This document shows positions 38,401-52,600 of a DNA stretch of 64,000 nt, in pieces (the stretch's first letter is position 1; each line of letters starts with the position of its first letter). Below the pieces are notes generated by a model. That model saw only the letters and a program-made list of their open reading frames with translations. It was not told where the DNA came from and did not search any database. The position numbers were made by a program, and so were the translations under genes. Source of the stretch: Circinella minor (lineage: Eukaryota > Mucoromycota > Mucoromycetes > Mucorales > Lichtheimiaceae); NCBI GenBank assembly GCA_016758965.1, contig JAEPRB010000054.1, positions 124,001 to 188,000 on the forward strand, given 5' to 3'.

Positions 38401-41400
38401 TGTAGCATCACCTGAGTGGACACCAGCATTTTCGACATGTTCTGAGATAATGTGCATTACGAGCTTACCGTCAACAGCAACAGCATCCATTTCAATTTCC
38501 TTGGCTTCCTCAATATACTTGGAAATAACGACAGGGTGTTCACGAGAAACAGATGAAGCCTCTTTGAGATACGCCTTCAAGTCGTCCTTTGAGAAGACAA
38601 CGTTCATGGCAGCACCGGAAAGTACGTAGGATGGACGTACTAAGACAGGGTAGCTAACGGCATCACAAAATTCTTGCGCTTCTTCATAACTTGTTAATTC
38701 CTTCCATTGAGGCTGATCAACACCAATACGATCACACATACGTGAGAATTTGTAACGATTTTCAGCATTGTCAATCATTTCAGGTGATGTACCAAGAACC
38801 TTGACATTTTGACGATATAATGGCAAAGCAATATTGTTGGGCGTTTGGCCACCCATGGACATAATGACGCCAGCAGAGCGTTCGACTTCATAAATATCCA
38901 AAACACGTTCCAAATTGATATTTTCAAAGTAAAGCTTATCGGCTTCATCATAATCTGTAGAAACGGTTTCCGGGTTGTAGTTAACCATAACAGTCTTGAT
39001 ACCCTTTTCACGCAAAGTACGGATAGCACGAACAGCACACCAATCGAACTCAACAGATGAACCAATACGATAGACACCCGACCCCAATACCATAATACCA
39101 TTATCTTCAAACGTAATATCATGCTCAACAGCATTATAAGTCATGTATAGGTAGTTTGTGAAAGCAGGGAATTCGGCAGCAACTAATAATAAAAAAAAAT
39201 AAGAAATTTTATTAACACATTACATTTTTTACTTTTATTTTTGTTCAATTCCCCATTTATTAAACTAACCAGTATCAATTTGCTTAACAAAAGGTGTGAC
39301 ACCATATTCTTGACGAAGACGGCGAACAGCCAATTCATTACTGTTGATCTTGTTGGCGATTTGCCTATCTGAGAAACCGAGTTGTTTGGCAGAACGGATA
39401 AGGTTACCAGGAAGATTAGCCTTAGTGAATCCTTCCAAACGCTTATCAAGGTTGGCAATACGCATAAGCTTGTTCAAGAACCATTTGTCAATTTTTGTCA
39501 ATTCCCAAATGCGGTCAACAGTGTAACCATTAGCCATGGCATTCGCAATAGCGAACAAACGTTGATCGGACGGGTTCATCAATTCTTCATCAATATTATC
39601 GTTATCGACAACATCGTTCTAAACACATGAAAAATAAAACATATTAACAATTAATATTTTAGCATACATAGGTAAAAAATACAATAGAAAAAAAACTTAC
39701 TGCACTGAATCCAGCAAAGTCAAAATCAATGGCACGAATAGCTTCTTGAATAGTTTCTTCAAAAGTTCTACCAATAGCCATAACTTCACCAACAGATTTC
39801 ATGGAAGAGCTGAGAGCAGTACTGACACGACTGAACTTTTTCAAATCCCAACGAGGAATCTTGACAACACAGTAATCAAGAGAAGGCTCAAAGCATGCAC
39901 AAGTGACCTTAGTAACACTGTTGGAAATTTCATTTAATGGAATACCGAGACCCAATTTGGCAGCGACAAACGCAAGAGGATAGCCGGTTGCCTTAGAAGC
40001 CAAAGCAGAAGAACGTGACAAACGAGCATTAACCTCAATAATACAGTATTCCTTCGAGAATGGATTTAAAGCATATTGAATATTACATTCACCAACAACA
40101 CCCAAATGGCGAATAACATTAACAGCAGTGGTACGTAACATGTTATAATCTTCATCAGATAAAGTTTGGGAAGGTGCAACAACAATGGAATCACCGGTAT
40201 GGATACCAAGAGGATCGAAATTTTCCATGTTACAAACGGTAATACAGTTATCACGACAATCCCTAACCACTTCATATTCAATTTCCTTCCAACCCTTCAT
40301 TGATTTTTCAATCAAGACTTGAGGCGAAGTAGCAAATGCTTTGTTACATAATGCAACTAGTTCATTTTCATTATTTGCAAAACCGGAACCAAGACCACCA
40401 AGAGCATAAGCTGCGCGACAAATGACAGGATAACCAATTTCCTTGGCAGCTCCCAATGCTTCATCGATATTGATAGCCGACGCAGACTGAGCACACTTTT
40501 CATCGATTTCATACAAGGCTTGGGCAAACAAATCACGGTCTTCAGTAGTAATAATAGTATCAATAGGAGTTCCGAGCACCTTGACGCCCAACCCCTCAAA
40601 TTCGTCCTTGAGCTTGATACCAACATTGAGAGCAGTTTGACCACCAAATGTACAAAAAATACCATCGGGTTTCTCAAATTGAATGACCTTGCGGACGTAG
40701 TCAGGGGTCACAGGTAAAAAGTAAACCTTATCCGCCAGACCCTTGGAAGTCTGAATCGTAGCGATGTTAGGATTGATCAAAATTGTATAGATACCTTCTT
40801 CCTTCAAAGCCTTAATTGCTTGAGAGCCAGAATAATCAAATTCGCCTGCTTGACCAATGGACAAACCACCTGAACCCAAAACCAAAACCTTGTTGACATG
40901 GACACGTGGATTCTTTTTAATATTTTCTTCTTTGGTACCACCAGGCATCTTGATAGGAACAAGTTTATTTTGTTCAACACATTCACGTACAGTATTGATA
41001 AAGACATCAAAAAGAAACTCAGTATCACGGGGACCAGGTGTTGACTCAGGATGAAATTGGACAGAAAATACAGGTAAAGACTTGTGGATAATACCCTCGT
41101 TGGAACCGTCATTCGCATTGACAAATAATTCTTCAAAGTCCGATGGCAAAGAGGAAGCATCAACAGCATAACCGTGATTTTGAGATGTAATGTAACAGCG
41201 ACCAGAGAGCATGCTTGTACATGGAATGTTTTGACCGCGATTACCATACTTCATCTTCATTGTCTTGGCACCAGCAGCAAGAGCAAGCAATTGATGACCC
41301 AAACAAATACCAAAGATGGGCTTTTTGCCAGCTTGAAGAACAGCTCGAAGACGTTGAAATGTGGTCTCGATCATGGTAGGATCGCCAGGGCCATTAGAAA

Positions 41401-42478
41401 TGAACAGACCATCATAAGAGTCTTCGGGTTCAGCACTGAAATCATAGTCCCATGGTACAACCTTGAGTTCTACACCACGACGAACAAAGCAGCGAATTTG
41501 GTTGAACTTCATACCAACATCAACGGCCATAATACGAAGTGTACGTCCAGAAGGGGTCTTAATGGCATTGGATGGATCTGGACAATAGACCTTGGCATCC
41601 TTGTGCGACACTTCAGCAACTAAATTAGTTTGATTAGGATCAACCCAGTCAATATCTTGATAATCTTGCATCCATTTTTCAGTATTGTCATTGGCAGAAG
41701 TAGAAGTGAAACCCAAAGCACTGGCAGCAGAGTCAATGGCAGAGACACTGGTCTTGGGGAAAAGAATTTTGGCCAAGAGTACACCCTGCATTCTGATTTT
41801 CTTGGTCAATGCGCGGGTATCGATGCCGTACATGGCTGGCACATTGTTTTCCTTGAGCCAAGCGGATAGTGAGGAAGCAGCCAAATGGTGAGAATAATCG
41901 GGTGAATAATTACCAACGATTAAACCAGCAATATGAATTTCGTTTGATTCAAAGTATTTGGGAATATCTTTCAATAAATCATCCATTTCTGTCCTTGATG
42001 GTACACCATAGTTGCCAATCAAGGGGAATGTCAAGACCAAGATTTGACCACGATATGATGGATCCGTCAATGATTCGGGGTAACCCACCATACCTTAATT
42101 TTTTCATATGTTTTACAGATATAGACACAGAGTTAGTCTTCACTTCTCTAATATGTTTTCTTTGCATGAAGAAAAAAAAAAGAGCTCAATTTTTTTTTTA
42201 CCCGTTTGAAAAACACATTCACCCGAGATACTTGCAGCTTCGGAGCCAAAAGAAATACCCTGGAAAGAAGTACCATCTTGTAAGACCAACGTAGCTGTAG
42301 TTACATCTTTAGGATCCTCTAAAGCAGACACAGGACGATGTGGTGCTGAAGGTGAACGTGGGGAAATAGGGAGCGGAGTAGCATTAGCAGCAGGTGCCGG
42401 GATCAAAGAAGTATTGACATTTTTCGCTGGTACAGTTCCAGCAGCTGCTACAGGTGGTACAGGAATATTGGCTGCCAT
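35401..42478 (-). CDS. URA2: URA2-type CAD: glutaminase, carbamoyl-phosphate synthetase, aspartate transcarbamylase
   Basis: Four exons on - (42478-42202, 42093-39701, 39618-39270, 39182-35401) give 2266 residues, near yeast Ura2. It performs the first two steps of pyrimidine synthesis. Order: a Pro/Ala-rich leader; the small CPSase subunit with glutaminase Cys in [12 protein letters not shown] and His in SVQFHPE; two CPSase ATP-grasp halves ([24 protein letters not shown] and [19 protein letters not shown] starts); a UTP-regulatory MGS region; a dihydroorotase-like segment; and the transcarbamylase, with the carbamoyl-phosphate loop [15 protein letters not shown] and HPLPRVNEI. The dihydroorotase part lacks the metal-binding H-x-H motif of active enzymes ([12 protein letters not shown] stands in that region), as known for fungal Ura2. 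A separate URA4-type enzyme should therefore exist elsewhere. Exon 3 ends in QIDTG and splices in phase. Confidence 0.96.
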
Positions 42479-45400
42479 TTTTTATGTGTATATGTATAAA
42501 TATGTGATGTAAATGTATTATGAGAGAGAAGAAGTGTAGAATGTAATGAAAAATATGATATGAATATAATGCCGGTTCGGTTTTTTTTTGTACAAGATGC
42601 AAAACAGGAATAGATTGGTTTTTTTTTCTTAAAAATAAATAATGTCGCCGACTTTAATTTTTTTTCAAGGGTGAAAGTTAGCCAACCCGATTCTCTCTTA
42701 TATTTCGCAAGTTAAACTAAGTTCCTTTTTATGATTTTATATATATACGCACCAAGACTATCCTTGATTATTTATATCGCGTGTTTTTAAAAGTTAAAAT
42801 TAAAAGATAGTAATAAAAAAAAAAGAAAAAAGAAGAATGGCTTTATTATTTTCTTAAGGGTCAAAGGGTACTCCAGTGGTCGTCAGCCGAAGAAGCTGAA
42901 AAGTTTTCTGAATGTTTCGGACACGCCTTTTATATTTTGAAAAAAAAAAATGTCGTGACGCGCTTAAGCCACTGGCGATAGATCTGTCGGATCTTTTTTG
43001 TCATCGTTACACCAATTCTCTGAGGACCCTTTTATGCTAGTACTTGCATAGCCATATTTTTTTCTACATATACAGTTCTCATTAATTAAAATGTAGCTTT
43101 ATTACTTCATTTGATTTAAAACAAAAAAGTCAATTCGCTTTGAATTTTAATGTAATAGGCTATTTTATAAAGAGTAATTTACATCTACATCACAAAAAAC
43201 AATCTGTCAAAGAGTCAAAAATGTATTACAAATAAAATCGATAAAGTTCAAGTCCGATTATGGCGACTTTTTCATCGTAGGAGTTATTGGCTGCATTGCC
43301 ACCGCATAGACCCAAGAATCCGGTTTCCATAGCAAAAAAAAATCTTGATCACGAAGCATCACACGTCTGTAAAAGGAAAAATAAATAAAAGGCTAATGAT
43401 TAGCGGCCGAAATCTTTGTATATTTGTACTATAAACAGCGCAAAATGGAAAATAATCAAGCGCACACACAAAGTGAAATAATTCGGCTGCGAATCATTAG
43501 GAAAAGACTAATATCTAGCAACATCATCTTCAGACTTGTGCAACATTTCTATGTAAACTAGTACCAGTGTTAGTGTGAAGTTGGTAGGTTGTGGATCGAT
43601 AATGTCTTAAACATTATTGATGTCATGTAATACTTTTCTGTTTCCCGATTTAGTATAGGACATGTCAATAATCACGCAGCCACTTGACCTGGAGAAGCTT
43701 TCACTAACTACCATATAAAAATATACAGTGATTTGCAGGAGTCGATCAATTTTTTCGTTTTTACGACCTAAGCTTTAGGTGATCAATATACTTAAATTAT
43801 GAAGTCAGTATTTCTACAGCATAATCAAATAGATCTTGGGGAGGGAATACATGTACACATGAATTTTTTTCTATCACTCTATCTTTCAAACCAGCAAGTT
43901 AATGATTGAAAGCTTGAATTATATCTCACTCCATCTCTATCAATTTTCTAAGCTCCTGTTACTTTGAACTCACATAATCCTTTGCTGCAGCCTTCAAGTA
44001 ATTCTATGCACATGAACTTTGGTTGATGAGCAATAATATAGATGAAAAGAATATGCATATTCCTAAAATTCTAGTTATACCTGTTTTATTATTTTTGAAC
44101 TGATAAAGCAATCAAAAAGAAACAATTACATGTAGTATTCTCTTTTTTATTTAAGTATTGAGTAAAAAATTGTCTGCCCACATCCCCACTAATAAAAAAG
44201 CTCCCACTATTTTTCCAACGATTTGTATGGAACTTTAAACTCGCATTTTAAAGAAGTGTGCATATTAGTAATATAAATCGTAATCAGAACGAATGGTATC
44301 TTTGTCCCGCACATAAAAACTTCATCCGATTCAGTTGAATAAATTGTAACTAGGGTCCAGTTGACTAAAGACACGGTAATGTTTTTTTTTCAAAAACCAA
44401 AGGTTTATATCAATACGCTATGTAACGTCAATAAAGGGGGAGAGAATCTTGTACATTTCAAGTAATAATAGACTATACTGAGGTCATCAAAGATGGCTTG
44501 ATTTTCTTACTCCATAAAAGTTTACTCAACAGAAAATAATGCTCACTCGTTTTTTCTTCTCTTTTATTTTGTTATTGCTACCATCTGGTCCGAGTTCTAC
44601 TTTTCTATTGGACATGCTCTTCCTTCATACCTTCCTGTTTTTTGCTGACTATATGGCTTCTCATACTAGCCTGGTTTCTTCTTCTTGGCACGACACCGGT
44701 TTCTCAGAACGTACTTTTCAGCATAAACATTTATTGCGGGTTTTTTTTCTTTACGTATTTTGGTCATACATAAATATTCCCAGCCAACCTTTTTACTAAT
44801 ATTGTTAAGTTTAAATTTCCTTTTCTTTTTGTCATTATATGCTTAGATAGATTGGTTCATGTAGTCTATGTATTCGACTCCTGAAATCAAGAATATCTTA
44901 AAATATACGTACCCAAATGTTGGGTTTTTTAATCAACGTATGTGAAAAAACGAAAATAATAATAATAAATATATATAATAAAACGGCGTCAACTACAAAA
45001 GAGAACAGCATGCTGAAAAGAATTAGTGGTGAGTACATTTATTTAGATAAGAGAGCTACCACGCACACCCCAGATCTTGGAATTACGGGCATCTCACAGA
45101 TAAAAAAAAGTGTCAATCAAGTTCTTGACCCGTATAAACTATAGTAACAGCATCATCAACACCAGTATCATCGGTTTAGCTGCCTATATCTTGTAACATA
45201 AAAAATAAATACTTTTTATTTGTCATGGCTTCATACAGACCTCAGTGCTCACTTGCTGTACGTCACGATACGTATGGCAAAAAAAAAGATAAAGTTATTA
45301 ATTGTTATTCTTGAAAAATTAAGTTATTAGTATTTGAATTTCATTCAGATTTTATATTATATGATCATATTATTTATATCGAGAGGAAAATATGACATAG

Positions 45401-46644
45401 TTACATGGGACTATTATCTACGTACCTTCGAAAAAATTATAAAAAGTAGGGTGTCCATGAGGTCAAAATTCATTAACACGACATGTTTTCTAAACGTCCG
45501 TAGCAATTTTTATACAAACCAAAAGTCAAAACATTCTGCTCAGTAGCTCTTAAAAAAACTGAAGGCTGGATTTTTTTTAAATGGAGATAAGCGCACTACA
45601 TATATATAAGCTCAACAACACTGATGAAGCTTCACTTTAAATGGAGTAGCAAAGGAAAGTAACTTAATATTGTACGCCAGGTGCAATATTTTTTTGTTGG
45701 AAAATCCATCATAGTATGACTTGATGAACTTTCCAGAGAGTCACTCAATTCGCTAAATTTTTTTTTATTTACAATTAAAAAGGCATCAACTAACGCAAAT
45801 AAGAAGATAAATAAAAATGCAATAAAGCACAGGCTCAAGATAAAAGAATAACCCACTGCCCTCTTCTACTCTGAATAAAAAGAATTAGGAAATCTGTAGT
45901 TTCGTCGGGTGTATTCGGCAGTAACCACGACTTTACATACAAGTTTCTGCGGTTCATGTTCCATTGCGGGTATGCTAAGGGACTCACTCCTTGCGCAATT
46001 TATTATTAGGGATTCTGATTGTGTTATAACGGCTGTTTTCATAGCACCGACTGGAAATAGCTATTGATATTATATCAGTTTATGTATCAGTAACACAAAC
46101 TGTACCAACAGCTTTTAGTTTCAATTTGACTTTCACTTATTTTTGCATTCACTTACTCCCATCAATTCCTACACACTCATGACTCTATCAACGTCTCTAA
46201 TCATTTAACACCAAGTTAACAAACCACAGAATACATTGTTTTGTTTTCTTTGACGATACTGCGGATACAAATCCAAATTAAATTAAATTGAAGAACAATA
46301 TCTGTACTATATTGCCATCATTATATGCACTGTAGCGAATCTGTCACTTTTACCAACTTCAATTTTTTAAAGTTGCTGATCTTTTCTTTTTTTTTTTGTC
46401 TTTTATCCCGAATGCTATTGTATTTAGGAGTTTATTTAAAGGGTTATTTAAATATAGTATAACATGAAACCAGCCCACTCTTTCAAGAGACCAAAGCGAA
46501 TCAAAATGGCTTGGGCTGAAATTTTCCATAGCTGGTAAAAGTATGAGCCCCCTCTTATAATTTCGTTTAACGAAAGAACTGCAGCAAAAAAGTGAAAAAA
46601 AAAGCTACAACACACATATTTTATATTTATTCTACTTCTTCTAA
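42479..46644. other. 4.2-kb gene-poor stretch between divergent URA2 and CCH1
   Basis: The ends are promoters of URA2 (-) and CCH1 (+). Short open frames near 44539-44799 and 44917-45144 (+) have no recognisable family. Spliceable, coding-like pieces on - lie near 43226-43366 and 43520-43630, but I cannot assemble them into a gene. No tRNA, rRNA or clear transposon end was found. Confidence 0.4.
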
Positions 46645-49600
46645 ATGTCGTTGTCTACGGACCGCCAGGAACATGGTGCTTCCAGCGGCTCAAGACTTTC
46701 GTCTAATAATCCATATAAAGAATTAGAAGAAAGGGGTGAAATGGATTCTCCCCAGGGCGCCGATACGGGTTTTTTGACATTTACTTCAAAAGAGCATAAC
46801 CCTAGCAACAATAATAATAACAGTAATGGATTCAACACGTCTTCTCTTCGACGAAAGAATACACTTGCTGTTACAAGACCTGTACCTATAAAAGAGTTTG
46901 AAGCAGCATTTGAAGAACGACCTGTTTTACAACACCAACGACAACAACAGGAACAGGAACAAGATATAGAACAAGGGAATACAAATAATAATTCACTTGA
47001 ATTGAATCATCGTCGACCATCTCGAGCCGATTCGATCACATCACCTTCTGCTGCTTTACTTACGAGTCACTCTCCATTTCCTACTTATGATGCCACTGGA
47101 GAACATAATTATTATTCAGATACGACGAGATTAACTAATAACGGCGATAACGATGAACCGACACCATTACCGTCTGATCAACTTATTGTTACCAACAAAA
47201 ATCGTTCTCTGGGACGGAACCAATCTCTTCGTAAAGTAGCGACAGTATTACGAAGAGTATCTCGACGTGTAGTAAATATCCAAAATGATGATAATGCACC
47301 ATTACGTGATCGATCTTCTTCAACCATACCCCTTATCAGCAGTCAGCAAGACGATATCGAGGAAGAGTCTATACCAATGACACCGACACCATCCATCAAA
47401 TCAGTTACTCAGTCGCTGGCCGACAACAGTAATAATCAGCGACAACAGCAATACGAAGTAAGAAAAAGTAAACGATGTGGTATTGTTTTAGCTGGAAGAA
47501 GTTGTGGTATTTTTGGACCTAAAAATATCCTTCGTCGATTATTTGCTCGTATACTATTATGGAGGTAAAAATAATAATCTTGATCTAGATAATATTATTA
47601 TGCATATACTAAAACGTGATATATAGATGGTTAGAACCATTCATGATGATTGTCATTGCATTACATTGTGCGGTCCTATTTGCAGTGGGTTGGGGAAATG
47701 ATCCAACACCAGAGCCACCGAGATATTGGGGTCAAACATGGGATCAATTTGTACTTCTTGCCATTTTCTGTCTTTATACGTAAAGTATCATTACCATAAT
47801 TATCAATAACATTTTTGTCTAATATACTGACTATTATCATACATATTTATATAGCCTTTGGATCCTTATGCGCATTATTGTCTATGGGTTCCTATTTTCT
47901 CCAAAACAAGACAATGCCGAAGACTCCGAGACCCCGCCACCTCCTTTAGCATTTATGCGCCATAGTTGGAATCGGATGGATTTGATATCCGTTGTATGCT
48001 ATTATGCTGATCTTGGTTTAACTAGTGCAGGACAGATTCTTATTGATGATACAAGACGAATATTAGTATTCAAAGCATTATCAACATTGATTCTTCTTCG
48101 TCTTTTACTTATTACCAATGGCAATCGAATTATTCTTCAGAGTTTGAAAAAGGCAGGTCCATTACTTGTAACTGTAGCCACATTTGTGTTGTTCTTTTTT
48201 GTTATTTTAGCGTAAGTGTTATATTATATTATTTGATGAGAAGGGAAAAAAATTATAAATGGTTACTGATTAGATAAAATTCTTCATAATATGTATATAT
48301 TATATAGTATTATTGGCGTGCAATCATTTAAAGGATCCTTTTTACGACATTGTGTCTGGACAGGTAAAAAACATTTATAAACGAAAGTGATCAAAAGACT
48401 AGAATACTAATTTTTATTTTTATTTTATAAATGATCATAATTGATAATTATTAGATCCAAATGATTCAAGCAATATAGAAGTAATGGAACAGTATTGTGG
48501 TGGTTATATTGAAGGTGGTATCGAAAAACCGTATCTTCTTTCAGATGGTACCCCTGGGCCTTGGGCTAAAGGTTTTATTTGTGAAGAAGGATTAGTCTGT
48601 CAGGTAATACTTAGATTAACAGACGGAAGTAATATGATGATACATTCTAATAAAAATGAGTGGGATCGGTTTTTATTTTCATAATTAGGAAATGGAAAAT
48701 CCTTCTGGTGGAACAATTAGTTTCGATAATATTTTTAGCTCTATGTTGATTGTCGTTATTATTGCAGGCAGTAAGTTAAAAAAAATTAAAGGGTATAGAA
48801 ATTTCGTATTCAATACATAAAAAGAGCTCACATACGCCGTAATTAATCTAGATCAAACATGGACTGAACCGATGTACAATATGATGGATGCAGAATATTT
48901 TATTGTCTGCCTTTATTTTATTGTCAGCGTGATTATTATGAATTATTGGTTAATTAATTTATTTGTTGCTGTTATTAACGAAATGTTTGCCAAAGTTCGA
49001 GAAGATTCTCAACATTCTGCATTCACATCATCAAGGTAATAAATAATGTGGGAAAATTCACGCTATTATAATAACCAATATTAATTACTAACAACAATCA
49101 ATTGATTCTATTAGAAAAAAACCTGTACTAGGTGATGGTGTCGAAGGATGGTCAATTGGTCAGAGTGCCAAGAAACAAAAAAATAATCGATCACTTCTTG
49201 TTGAATTTGTTAAATTAACCAGACCTTTTTGGACATTGTTGGTTATTGGTGATCTGGTTTTGATGGGATGGAAAAACAATGATATGACAAGTGATCAATT
49301 AAATGCTCTTGGTAATGTATATACAAAATGGGATTTTTTTAAAGCAACAGAATGATATTGACATTTATGGATATCCAATAGACCGTGCTGAACTCGGGTT
49401 TTCGCTTGCATTTTTACTTGAAATTACCATTCGATTTGCAAGTTGTTGGCCTCGGTGGCGCCCATTTTTTGACTCGAAGTCGAACAAGATGGATTTATTT
49501 ATCGCTGTTATTACGTGTATTATTCAAATCCCCCCAATTCATGATAATCGAGCTGTCTATGCTTGGTTGACAGGGTTTCAAGTTTTGCGCATTTATCGAA

Positions 49601-52600
49601 TCGTTGTCATATTTCCACGTGTGAGAACTCTTGGTGTAAGTGAACACTTATCTATTTTCCCTCGCGAATTTTTGTTTATGCAATATACCATTCTTGTTAA
49701 TCATCATATTATTTTGGATAATAGTTGCGTGTACTCGGTAGTGTATGGGGTTTGTTCAACTTGGTTTTCTTTATTGTCTTGGCTACTTTATTTGGTGCAA
49801 TTATGGTAAACTATTAACTAGCAGACGCGTTAAATTATTCTTTCTCTTATTTTTACTAAATTACCGTTTTCTATAAGTCTTTTCAATTGTTCGAAGGTCT
49901 ACTTAATGAAAGTGATGAAAATATGCGCTTCTTTTCAATATATAACTCTTTTGCAGCATTAAATCAGGTAAATTGTAATTCTTTTTAGATATACAGCTAT
50001 ATATTAGTTTACGTATTAAATCAAATTATGCCACAGCTTTTTTCTGGTGAAGACTGGACGACAGTTTTATATGCGACCATGGAAGCCGGTGCACCGACAA
50101 AGACTGCTGCACTACATGCAATCTTTCTTGTACTTTGGTTTCTCTTCTCAAATTGTAAGTATGTCTATATCATATACACTAGAATGTTAAAAGTATATAG
50201 TATTTAACTGATTTTTTTTTAAAAACAACAACATAGTTATCTTGGTTAATATGTTTATTGCAGTATTAATGGAGAATTTTGAAACTGCAGAAGAAGAAAA
50301 ACGACAATTACAAATTCAGCAATACATCAACAAGACGGAGCATATTGTCGATAGTGATCCAGTAGCCAGTCGATGGAATATTTATCGTTACTTTAAATCT
50401 AACCCAAAAAGTGCCAACATCAGCAACATGCCAGCCAATTTGGTGTTACATACAAAGAAAAACACAATCCGCGAATTTATGCATGATGATGGAATTTATT
50501 TGTCAAAGCAAGATCATGAAGACGTAGACAACGGCACGCCAACAGACGAGGGACTTGGCTCTGCTGATACTAAACGTTTTTCGCGGGTACGGGGCTTTTT
50601 CGGCACATTATTTCATAAACACGACCAGCAACAAAAAAAAACTTTTCTATTGAATAGCAGTACTACTCGCAAGAGTATGCATTTGGATGATCGAAACCCA
50701 CTTGATCAATTCCATACATTTTATGACACACGTAAAGAAGGTGGCGAGCAATCAAATCATTCTTCTCTACGCAACATGATTCAATCGTCCTCGGTCAGCA
50801 AGGATGCAACGGCGTTAGAACTTGCAGAAGCATACTTATATGATGCGGAAGAGCGAAAGATTTTGCGACAAGAATTTATTGCTGCTCATCCAACTTATGA
50901 CAAGTCATTATATCTCTTTACACCTAACAACCGTTTCCGTCGTTGGTGTCAAATGCTTGTTCCTCCAAGTAGGGGTGAACGGTTTTTTGGTGCTCCACCT
51001 AACCTAATTGCCAGTTGGATATTTTTTGGTATTATCTGTTGCTCTGTACTAACTACTGTTGTATTAACCATCTACAATTCGCCTGTATATCAATTTGAAC
51101 ATCAGTATGATCAAGGTCATTTACGTATTTTTGATTATCTTGACTATACATTCACGTTTATTTTTACTGTCGAATTTATAATCAAGGTCGTAGCAGATGG
51201 TTTCTTTATGACACCCAATGCATATCTACTCAATGGATGGAATATTTTGGATATCCTTGTCTTGGTTTCGTTGTATATGTCCAACTTTGGTGACTTCTCA
51301 AACTCAAGTGGTGTCGAACGTGCTTTTCGCGCATTCAAAGCGCTTCGAGCACTACGTCTGATCAATCTATTAAAACCAGCTAGAGAAATGTTTACTGTGA
51401 TCTTGGTAAAAGGTCTTCCACACATCTTTGATGCTATGTGTCTTTGCCTGTTTCTTATTATTCCATTCGCTCTGTATGGACAAAATTTATTTCAAGGACT
51501 CTTTTATTTCTGCAGCGATGATAGTGAAGACATTACGGGTAAAGCCATGTGTCTTTATGAAGGGTTCCAAGGCACACAAGAACCTATGCCAGATGACACT
51601 GAAGTACTTCGTCCTAGAACATGGGATAATCCTTACGTTTACAGCTTTGATTCGTTTTGGCAAGGTTTGCTCGTTTTGGTAGAGATTGCAAGCGGTGAAG
51701 GATGGATTGATGTGCTTGAAGTGAGTATGTCAATTGTAGGAAAAGATGAAAGTCCACAGCAAGATGCAAGTCAACTTTCTGGTATTTTTTTCATGGTGTA
51801 CAATCTGATCGGTTCAATTTTGGTCATTTCCTTGTTCTTGGGTGTTGTTCTTGAGAACTTTTCACGCAGAAATGGGACAGCTTATTTGACGGCAGAGCAA
51901 CGTAGATGGCTTGATTTGAAAAAGCTGTTGGGCCGAATGCGACCCGCTAAACGTCCTAAAGAAATCCCGACAAGTCCAATACGTAAATGGTGTTTTGATC
52001 GTGTTGTTGATAAGCGTGGACGCTTTTACAAGATTATGACAGCTGTGATAACACTAAATATTTTGTTTTTGTGTACTGAGTTTGACCGTGATGATGAAAT
52101 AGCTGGCTGGACGGCTGCTAGAAGTAAGTATATTATTAGGACAAAAGAAAAAAAATGATATTGCACATAAGAAAATGTTATGTATATAAGGAGAAAGAAT
52201 AAATGATACTGACCATTAATCAATTCATTAGCATATGTCTTCTTCGGGTTTATTTGTATCTATTGGTCTGAAATCATTATCAAGCTTCTTGCTCTAGGAT
52301 GGAATTCATTCCGTCGCAACTTGTGGAATATATATGATTTAATTGTTGTGTCTGGAAGCACAATCACGACAATATTTCAATTTGGAACCAGTATTCAACA
52401 AGTCAGTGTAGAATCACAAAAGTTATTCATGACAGCACTTTGTTTTAAACTTGTACAACGTAGTGACAGTCTGAATCAACTATTCACCATTATTGCGTAA
52501 GCTTTGTTTGTTTTGCTTTTTCTTTCTATTACGATAATTCCTATTTATAGCAGTGACTTATAAGAACTAATTATATATCAATTCAAACTTATTTATATCC

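Noticed and set aside
44539..45144. Two open frames of 86 and 75 codons between URA2 and CCH1
   Set aside because: The first is Phe/Leu-rich low-complexity. The second has a protein-like C-terminal half (GEYIYLDKRATTHTPDLG) but no partner exons or recognised domain.
49312..49350. 39-base GTAATG...CAACAG intron in CCH1
   Set aside because: Phase gives an immediate TGA stop.
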